21,649 bases of DNA, taken from NCBI GenBank assembly GCA_039936115.1, contig JBDTIZ010000152.1, positions 1-21,649 of the forward strand, given 5' to 3'. Source of the stretch: DATIJJ01 sp039936115. Its GTDB lineage: Bacteria; Pseudomonadota; Gammaproteobacteria; DSM-16500. The translations under genes and the position numbers were made by a program. The notes under the pieces were generated by a model, which was given only the letters and a program-made list of their open reading frames with translations, did no database searches and was not told where the DNA came from. This document shows positions 16,346-21,649 of this stretch, in pieces (position 1 is the stretch's first letter; every line of letters starts with the position of its first letter).

Positions 16346-16714
16346 CTACTTATCAGGCATGCAAACACGTATACGATGTCCATCTGGATCAAGTGCTACA
16401 AAGGTCAAGCCGAATACTGCTTCATGCAAGTCTTGTTCAATTGTCACGTTTAGCTCGCACCATTGTGTATACAATTGACGGACTATTTGCTGGTTTTTTA
16501 CCATGAATGAAAGTTCGGATCGATGACCAGCGCCTCCTGAAACAAAATTTGTTGCCTGTGTTGACCACAAGCCAAATGTAAATCCATTTTCAAAAGTGAA
16601 TGCGGCATAAGTGGGGAATGCTGCCACAGGTTTTATACCAAATATTTTTTCATAAAATAACGCACTTTCGAGTGGATTTTTCACATAAAATAACAATAAG
16701 TTTGGTGTAAGCAT
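16346..16714 (-). CDS. VOC-family (glyoxalase/bleomycin-resistance type) protein
   Basis: About 122 residues from the ATG at 16714, which has AGAGGA at the right distance; an upstream in-frame ATG at 16744 would place that RBS inside the gene and is less likely. The sequence has the two beta-alpha-beta-beta-beta modules of the VOC fold: LLLFYVKNPLESALFYEKIFG in outline at the start, then FTFGLWST, and the second module ending FVALDPDGHRIRVCMPD. VOC proteins bind metals and either isomerise or sequester small molecules, including antibiotics; no specific substrate can be assigned. It is divergent from the HTH-WYL regulator and upstream of the AraC regulator. Confidence 0.82.
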   Translation of the reverse strand: MLTPNLLLFYVKNPLESALFYEKIFGIKPVAAFPTYAAFTFENGFTFGLWSTQATNFVSGGAGHRSELSFMVKNQQIVRQLYTQWCELNVTIEQDLHEAVFGLTFVALDPDGHRIRVCMPDK

Positions 16715-16737
16715 TGATTTAATCCTCTTTAACATTT

Positions 16738-16756
16738 TGAACAATTGAATTGTTCA
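16738..16756. promoter_or_regulatory. Perfect 19-bp palindrome, likely operator between VOC and WYL genes
   Basis: TGAACAATT-G-AATTGTTCA is a perfect inverted repeat with 9-base arms. It lies in the short divergent region, about 24 bases before the VOC start and 34 before the regulator start. On the plus strand a GATAAT -10-like hexamer (16772-16777) follows, and the palindrome overlaps the expected -35 position (TTGTTC, 16750-16755). This is the usual position for an operator of an autoregulated divergent regulator; the HTH-WYL protein is the prime candidate to bind it (inference). Confidence 0.65.
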
Positions 16757-16789
16757 GACCATCATTATATGAGATAATACTGTCAAAAA

Positions 16790-17515
16790 ATGGCAGTAGT
16801 GAAAGGCATGAATAGAACTGAGCGATTATTGAGTTTATTGCAAATTTTAAGAGGTTATCGCTATCCCGTCAGCGGCGAGCGTTTGGCTGAGCGCTTAGGT
16901 GTAAGTATACGAACCTTATATCGCGATATTGCTACCTTACAAGCTCAAGGCGCTAAAATCGAAGGGGAGGTGGGCGTTGGATATATTCTGAAGCCGTCAT
17001 TTTTTCTGCCCCCACTGATGTTTACACAAGATGAGGTGCAGGCTTTATTGCTAGGCGCACAATGGGTATCGCAATTTGGAGATGCTCCATTATCTAAGGC
17101 GGCAACAGAATCCTTAAATAAAATATTACATGTTTTACCGACTAATATTAAAAGTAGCATCAATGCTTATTCACTACGTGTTGGGCCACCTGTATCAGAA
17201 TCTTTAGCTAAGGAAGATCTCTCGGTATTAAGAGAAGCCATTGCTAGTCAAAAGAAAATTTATATCATCTACAAGACTGAAGATGGGAGTGAAGACCAGC
17301 AAACAGTCTGGCCATTTACTATCGGATATTTTATTGATAGTCGCATTCTAGTTGCTTGGTGCGAAAAACAAAAAGATTACAGACATTTTAATACTGATAG
17401 GATTCTCATATTGAAAGTTTTGGATGAACGCTATATACGTTCGAAAGATAGTCTTTTCAGCGAATGGCAAGCAATACAATTGCGCAAGCATAAGATGAAA
17501 TCCCGTCATACCTGA
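16790..17515 (+). CDS. YafY-type HTH-WYL transcriptional regulator
   Basis: 241 residues. ATG at 16790 lies only 12 bases after a GATAAT -10-like box, so the transcript would be nearly leaderless; ATG at 16808 (codon 7), preceded by GTGAAAGG, is an alternative. Residues about 8-65 are a DeoR/HTH_11 winged helix (RLAERLGVSIRTLYRDI). Residues about 75-125 are the linker segment (FFLPPLMFTQDEVQALLLG). Residues about 145-220 are a WYL domain with VWPFTIGYFIDSRILVAWCE and YRHFNTDRI, which in the family binds ligands or nucleic acid ends. Most such stand-alone regulators control an adjacent gene; the divergent VOC gene and the palindrome between them fit that. Ligand unknown. Confidence 0.88.
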   Translation: MAVVKGMNRTERLLSLLQILRGYRYPVSGERLAERLGVSIRTLYRDIATLQAQGAKIEGEVGVGYILKPSFFLPPLMFTQDEVQALLLGAQWVSQFGDAPLSKAATESLNKILHVLPTNIKSSINAYSLRVGPPVSESLAKEDLSVLREAIASQKKIYIIYKTEDGSEDQQTVWPFTIGYFIDSRILVAWCEKQKDYRHFNTDRILILKVLDERYIRSKDSLFSEWQAIQLRKHKMKSRHT

Positions 17516-17608
17516 TCTCGTTTCAGTGTAAATAAGAGGTTATAAAGCTAGTTAGCTAGAAGAGATCAATTGATTTTTCAAGGTATTTTCTGGTTTCTAT
17601 TTATTACC

Positions 17609-17636
17609 TTGTCTATAGTATTTAAACTAGTACAAT
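17609..17636 (+). promoter_or_regulatory. Candidate promoter for the HAD-ankyrin gene
   Basis: TTGTCT (17609-17614), a 16-base spacer, then TACAAT (17631-17636). The -10 box overlaps the first in-frame ATG (17635), which would put that ATG upstream of the transcript start. This supports translation from the ATG at 17662, preceded by GAGAG. Confidence 0.45.
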
Positions 17637-17661
17637 GCTAGCTACTGAGAGCCAAACCAAA

Positions 17662-19677
17662 ATGATTATCATATTTTTAGACATCGATGGAATACTTCTA
17701 TTTCTCAACGATTGGCGAAAACTGCCTAAAGAGCAGGAAGATTTTGCTTATTCGTATTTTGTGCCGAGATTTAATAAAGCTGCGCTGGCTAACTTAGAGC
17801 AATTGATTGCTGCGCTTGAAAAAACAGGCCATGAAGTGGGGATTGTGATAATCAGTGACTGGAGATTAGGTCATTCTGTTTGTTCTGTGAGTGAATTATT
17901 TAGTTCACATTCGTTCGCTCAAAAAATTGTCGGTAAAACAACAGATCGAGTAAGAAAAAGAACTGATGAAAGACGAGGGACTCGAATTGATGATTGGCTG
18001 AAGGAACATAAAGACTGGAATATACATAAGTTTGTCATTCTTGATGACAATATTTATAATATCAAAACATTGTTTCCAGAAAACTTTGTACATTGTACTA
18101 GCGGGGTTTTTAGTAAAGTTGATTTACAAAAAGCCTTAAAAATAATAAAACCCGAAGAAATAATTGCGACTGCAAACGAAGAAAAAGCTGGTCTTGACAC
18201 ATGGCCGTTTAAGGTTGTTAACTCAGCTGCTATTCAATTTGCAAAAAAAGGCGAATTAAAATCTCTTCAATCTTTGCTCCAATTAAAACCTGAGTTGTTA
18301 GAACAGCAGGATGCATGTGGCCATACTCCGTTATTATGGGCTGTCATTAAGAAACATAAAGATATAGTTCAGTATTTAGTAAATGAATGTGGTGCGAATC
18401 TTGAGGTGGCAACCCAAGCTATAAATCACGAGCATCACAATCGCACAGCCTTGCACTGGGCGGCCATTAATGGTGATCGTGAGATGACATCTATTTTGCT
18501 AGATGCGGGTGCTAATGTCACGGCGCCATCAGGCTCCATGATGTTTCAGCCAATTCATCTTGCTGCGCAAAGTAACCATGTCAATGTTTTGCGAGAGTTA
18601 ATCACGTTTGATTGTGATCTCATAGATGAAAAAGATGGTCATGGGCAAACTGCGTTACAATGGGCAATAAGTCATAAGCATACTAATGCTGCAGAATTTC
18701 TTATTCAACAAGGTGCGGATTTTAGTGCATCTACTCAAATACCAGACCATAAAAAACATGGCTATACTGCTTTGCACTATGCAATTGAAAGCGGTCAGTT
18801 GTTAATAGTTGAAAGAATAGTCGAAGCATTCGCATCATTAGGACTCATCGAAGATCAGGCAAATGCGACCGTACCTTTATTATTTTTAGCTGCGATTGCT
18901 CCGATTCATCAGAGAGAAATTTTACAGCTCCTTTTTAAAAACAAGGCATCCGTTAGCAAAGCATGGCAGCACGCATGTAAGAATGAAAACATGGCAGTAG
19001 CGGTTATCTTGTATGAAAATTGCGGTGGAGTGAGTTTTTTAAATAATTTAATTGCTGATTTAAGAACAGATAAAGAGTGGCAGTTTCTCAAGAATTTTAT
19101 CCATGGAAATACATTATCTGAGCAGGATCGTAATTCTTTCATATTCAGCCATGCAGAATTAGCCATTCAACAAAGTAACGCTGTTACTTTTCAGAGACTG
19201 ATGCAAACTGGATTTGCATCACAATCACCCGCACCGAATTTTTTACAAAAGCGTGCTTATGTAAAAGGATTTGTAGAAGGGTTGATAAAAGTGACGGATG
19301 ATCCTCTGAAGCTCATTAATTATTTCAATATTTTATTTAACTCGGAAGTGCAAAATCCATTGCTGACAAAAATCGAAAACAGAAAAATGAAATTACGCTT
19401 AACGGATCCTCGATGGAATCAGCGACATGTTTCACGCGTTTGGACTAACTTAACAGATTTGGCTGTCTCGAAAATTCTTACGCTCGCGCCCACTCAATCT
19501 AAATGGTCTAACAATGAAGAAATAAAAATATTTTTAAAAAGTCATACAAGACGTTGGCCTACGCTTTTTTCAGGGAGCACGGCTTTGGCGCGATATACTC
19601 GATTAACCAGTCAGCAATCGGATGAGCAGCAATCCTCTGTCACCCCGCACTTGTTGCGGGGTCCGGGCTTTAGTTAA
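17662..19677 (+). CDS. HAD-like phosphatase (RNA-repair SAK type) fused to ankyrin repeats
   Basis: 671 residues from the ATG at 17662, chosen because a -10 box overlaps the earlier ATG at 17635 and GAGAG lies ten bases upstream. Residue numbers here count from 17635. Residues 10-170 form a HAD domain resembling those of Swiss-army-knife RNA-repair proteins: motif I FLDIDG (D16, D18), motif II IISDWR (73-77), basic helix with RGTRIDDWL (114-122), and motif IV VILDD (134-138). The catalytic aspartates are intact. Residues about 195-400 are five to six ankyrin repeats (GHTPLLWAV, RTALHWAAI, QPIHLAAQ, GQTALQWAI, GYTALHYAI). Residues 400-660 are helical and unrecognised. The final residues (SVTPHLLRGPGFS) and stop are encoded by one arm of the palindromic element at 19638-19753, so the original C-terminus was probably replaced. 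HAD plus ankyrin suggests a phosphatase steered to host proteins (inference). Confidence 0.8.
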   Translation: MIIIFLDIDGILLFLNDWRKLPKEQEDFAYSYFVPRFNKAALANLEQLIAALEKTGHEVGIVIISDWRLGHSVCSVSELFSSHSFAQKIVGKTTDRVRKRTDERRGTRIDDWLKEHKDWNIHKFVILDDNIYNIKTLFPENFVHCTSGVFSKVDLQKALKIIKPEEIIATANEEKAGLDTWPFKVVNSAAIQFAKKGELKSLQSLLQLKPELLEQQDACGHTPLLWAVIKKHKDIVQYLVNECGANLEVATQAINHEHHNRTALHWAAINGDREMTSILLDAGANVTAPSGSMMFQPIHLAAQSNHVNVLRELITFDCDLIDEKDGHGQTALQWAISHKHTNAAEFLIQQGADFSASTQIPDHKKHGYTALHYAIESGQLLIVERIVEAFASLGLIEDQANATVPLLFLAAIAPIHQREILQLLFKNKASVSKAWQHACKNENMAVAVILYENCGGVSFLNNLIADLRTDKEWQFLKNFIHGNTLSEQDRNSFIFSHAELAIQQSNAVTFQRLMQTGFASQSPAPNFLQKRAYVKGFVEGLIKVTDDPLKLINYFNILFNSEVQNPLLTKIENRKMKLRLTDPRWNQRHVSRVWTNLTDLAVSKILTLAPTQSKWSNNEEIKIFLKSHTRRWPTLFSGSTALARYTRLTSQQSDEQQSSVTPHLLRGPGFS

Positions 19678-19753
19678 TAAAAACACATTTTATTTTTTTT
19701 AATGACTTTTTTATGATTTTGATTCCAGACCCCGCAACAAGTGCGGGGTGACA
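19638..19753. repeat. MITE-like palindromic element with 26-bp perfect terminal arms
   Basis: Arms at 19638-19663 (begins TGTCACCCCG) and 19728-19753 (ends CGGGGTGACA) are perfect reverse complements of 26 bases, separated by 64 AT-rich bases with long T runs. Each arm also contains its own CCCCGCA/TGCGGGG stem with a five-base loop. Arms of this kind, reading V-T-P-H-L-L-R-G-P-G when translated, recur in many proteobacterial genomes as Rickettsia-type palindromic repeats. Here the left arm codes the end of the HAD-ankyrin protein, and the whole element lies between two convergent genes, where its hairpins followed by T runs could serve as a bidirectional terminator. Confidence 0.85.
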
Positions 19754-19811
19754 GTGGTGTGCTTACTAATAGACTTAGCTGACAACAATAATAGTGTAAT
19801 TCAGCTGATCT

Positions 19812-21134
19812 TCAGATGGTGCCTGTGGAGCAGCCATTAGTTGCAGATTTACCTGCAAATCTATCCGCAATCCATTGTACATAAAATGGCTCGGCACTAC
19901 CCGGTGTTGTAAAATGCGATTGTTTCCCTGGCAACTGTACTCTAGTAATGTTGGCATTTAGCTTGCACATTTGTTCATAATATAATTTCCCCATCACAGG
20001 TGGAACTGTCGTATCTTCTGTTCCCCAGTAAATAATAACCGGCGCCATTGGTTTAACAGATGGAACACTCCCTTTTTTATAATCTTCAATCCAGGTTAGT
20101 GCATGATTGATATTTTTTTTGAGTAATTTTTTGTAAGAATTACCATAGGCGAAGTTGAGAGTATCCGATGCAACGTGCATGCACTTTCTGGCCATGACAG
20201 CATCAACAACTTTAACACCATCGGGCGTTAAAATATCATCAAGCGATAGTTCTGGAAATGCCGCCGCCATGCCCCAAAGATTTTGCGCATAATGCGTAAA
20301 ATTAAATATATTTGCACCGAAACTATCGCTTAATTTCTGCAGATATTGGGTTGCTTCGTCACCTGATTTAATTTTGTTTGGGAATACTATTGCTACATCA
20401 TAAGGAGCCATGGCAACAAAGCCGATCAATTTTATAGTATTGTTTACAGTATCGTTCGCTTGTAAATAATCCGATAATCCCGCAGCAGTAATGGTTGCTC
20501 CGCCTCCTTGTGACCATCCATAAATAATGGCTTTTGATCCTGCTCCCGTTTCTTTTAATTGAGTTACTGCTCGAACGGAGTTAATGACATCATAGGCCTG
20601 CGAAACTGAAACGGTATATTGATGTTTTCCGCCACCACCTAAGCCCTGATAATCGGTTGCAACTACCACATAACCTGCTTTAATAAATGAGTCTATCGCG
20701 GGAATTCCGAAATCAGTCCACGAATTTCCATTCATTAAAAAATATTGATTCAATGGCTGCGCTGGATTCAATATCTGTGAAGGGCCGCATGTTTGTGCGG
20801 TGCCTGTAGTGCCATGCGCCCAAGCAACAACAGGCCGATCGCTTGCAGAAGCTTTTCCTATGGGTGCCACAATAATTCCTGTTACAAGTGTTTTATTACC
20901 CAACACATCTGATGAAATATAAGCAATTTTCCATGCGTACGCATTCTGAATAGAGGTTTCAATTTTTTCAACTTTGATTAATTTTCCTAGTGGGTCATTT
21001 GGATTTATTGCGGGTAGCGACTGATAAAAGGCGCCCATATCAACTGGTCCAAAAACTGGCTTTGCCCAACTGTATGAGGAAAATAATTGTGTGGTTAAAA
21101 TCGAAAAAATAAGAAAATATCTCATCATGTTCAT
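19812..21134 (-). CDS. Secreted lipase-like alpha/beta hydrolase
   Basis: About 440 residues; residue numbers here count from the first in-frame ATG (21146). Of the clustered ATGs, the one at 21134 has GGA seven bases upstream and is preferred; ATGs at 21128 and 21125 also fit. A Sec signal peptide is clear (hydrophobic YFLIFSILTTQLFSS, cleavage likely after S-W-A, residue 28). The mature part is an alpha/beta hydrolase of the secretory lipase (fungal LIP-like) type: oxyanion-region AWAHGTTG (108-115), nucleophile elbow GWSQGG (S212), acid in GTEDTTVP (D378), His in QSHFTT (H411). The catalytic triad is complete. It probably acts on lipids or esters outside the cytoplasm. A TATACT box (complement of 21174-21179) lies about 40 bases before the start. 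Converges with the HAD-ankyrin gene. Confidence 0.85.
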   Translation of the reverse strand: MNMMRYFLIFSILTTQLFSSYSWAKPVFGPVDMGAFYQSLPAINPNDPLGKLIKVEKIETSIQNAYAWKIAYISSDVLGNKTLVTGIIVAPIGKASASDRPVVAWAHGTTGTAQTCGPSQILNPAQPLNQYFLMNGNSWTDFGIPAIDSFIKAGYVVVATDYQGLGGGGKHQYTVSVSQAYDVINSVRAVTQLKETGAGSKAIIYGWSQGGGATITAAGLSDYLQANDTVNNTIKLIGFVAMAPYDVAIVFPNKIKSGDEATQYLQKLSDSFGANIFNFTHYAQNLWGMAAAFPELSLDDILTPDGVKVVDAVMARKCMHVASDTLNFAYGNSYKKLLKKNINHALTWIEDYKKGSVPSVKPMAPVIIYWGTEDTTVPPVMGKLYYEQMCKLNANITRVQLPGKQSHFTTPGSAEPFYVQWIADRFAGKSATNGCSTGTI

Positions 21135-21235
21135 ACATATATCCATTATGTAAAAAATAATCCCAGGGCCTTGAGTATAACGATATTTTTATAAATGAAC
21201 TACTAATGACGCAGTATTCGTCTTTATATAAAATT

Positions 21236-21529
21236 CTATTCTTTGATAAATTTTTTAAAAATTGCTGGTGCCCAAGGGCGAATCATCAATATACAAGAGC
21301 TTCCATGTTTCTTATCTATTGGCTCTTTGCTATCTTGCTCACATAAAGCCAAAAATTCTTGTGCTACATGATGTAATTTTTTTCTAAATAACACACTAGA
21401 TTCTGTGGTTAGCATACCAAATTGGCAAATCATTTCTTCATCTTTATTTTGAAAGTTAGAATGAGTAAAGTCACTTAAAAACTCCCGAAAGTAGGCGGTT
21501 TCTGACCAATCTTTTGTGGAGAAGTATAA
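21236..21529 (-). pseudogene. C-terminal fragment of an ArsR-like regulator, cut by the IS
   Basis: About 97 codons are open from the IS junction to the TAA at 21236. The frame continues a few codons into the IS to a GTG, but those residues are IS-encoded. The fragment is helical, then ends HGSSCILMIRPWAPAIFKKF. A G/S-x-x-L-L-L-x-x-R-P-W-x-x-x-x-F end is typical of a group of winged-helix ArsR-type regulators, whose DNA-binding domain would be N-terminal. That domain is missing, so the gene is very likely inactivated by the IS insertion at 21530. The family assignment rests on the tail only. Confidence 0.5.
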
Positions 21530-21649
21530 TGACCCCCGCAATTTAGACCACACAAGCTGAAAAATTTAGGCCATAATAGCCCTCCCGTGGAGGATAAAAT
21601 GGCTCGACACAGAAAGTGGTTACCCTCACTTAAATTTGAAATTGCATTA
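21530..21649 (+). mobile_element. Left end of an IS3-family insertion sequence (partial)
   Basis: The terminal repeat begins TGACCCCCGCAATTTAGACC at 21530 and the first transposase frame starts 69 bases in. It matches, as an imperfect inverted repeat, the IS end at 203-209 and its inner sequence, and has the same orientation. It interrupts the minus-strand gene fragment at 21236-21529. The element runs out of the window. Confidence 0.75.
21599..21649 (+). CDS. IS3-family transposase OrfA, N-terminal start (3' end outside window)
   Basis: ATG at 21599 is preceded by GTGGAGGA at good spacing. The 17 visible codons read MARHRKW, then LPSLKFEIAL, like the start of IS3-type OrfA helix-turn-helix proteins (basic lead followed by F/K-x-x-x-A-L). 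The position close to the left terminal repeat fits that gene order. Confidence 0.6.
   Translation, partial: MARHRKWLPSLKFEIAL

Noticed and set aside
16309..16506. Plus-strand frame of 65 codons opposite the VOC gene
   Set aside because: Antisense shadow of a well-supported VOC gene.

Overview
The window is AT-rich and looks like an accessory region from a host-associated gammaproteobacterium of the Legionellales type (Legionella, Coxiella, Berkiella or relatives). I infer this from several very large genes carrying eukaryotic-like or conflict-type domains (zeta-toxin-like kinase, TIR-like, leucine-rich repeats with coiled coil and HEPN-like motifs, HAD plus ankyrin), set among a few ordinary metabolic and regulatory genes. 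No secretion machinery, rRNA, functional tRNA or CRISPR array is present, so the lineage and any effector role are inference.

Layout. Bases 1-209 are the right end of an IS3-family element (OrfB tail plus terminal repeat), and 21530-21649 are the left end of a similar element in the same orientation (terminal repeat plus OrfA start). The roughly 21.3 kb between them is bounded by IS copies that seem to cut a gene at each edge: a zeta-toxin-like gene on the left (283-2985) and an ArsR-like regulator tail on the right (21236-21529). Next come a TIR-like protein (3176-4528), a decayed region (4529-5074), and two giant minus-strand genes: 5075-8002, of unknown function with degenerate ankyrin-like repeats, and 8247-11813, with LRRs, a charged coiled coil and two R-x4-H motifs.

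From 12.2 kb the content is more ordinary: a PhzF-family protein lacking its catalytic Glu, a small two-helix membrane protein, a degraded intergenic region with gene remnants and palindromes, and an aminoglycoside/choline-kinase-like phosphotransferase. After these lies a regulatory cluster: an AraC regulator with a GyrI-like sensor domain and a VOC protein on the minus strand, divergent from a YafY-type HTH-WYL regulator, with a perfect 19-bp palindrome between the divergent genes. The last part holds a HAD-ankyrin protein whose C-terminus is encoded by a palindromic repeat, and a convergent secreted lipase-like hydrolase.

The large genes share domain types otherwise known from toxin-antitoxin, anti-phage and RNA-repair systems (zeta kinase, degenerate Nudix, TIR, HEPN, SAK-type HAD). 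Here they are fused to long helical or repeat regions. The most economical reading is an island of translocated effectors built from conflict-system domains; a collection of independent toxins cannot be excluded from sequence alone.
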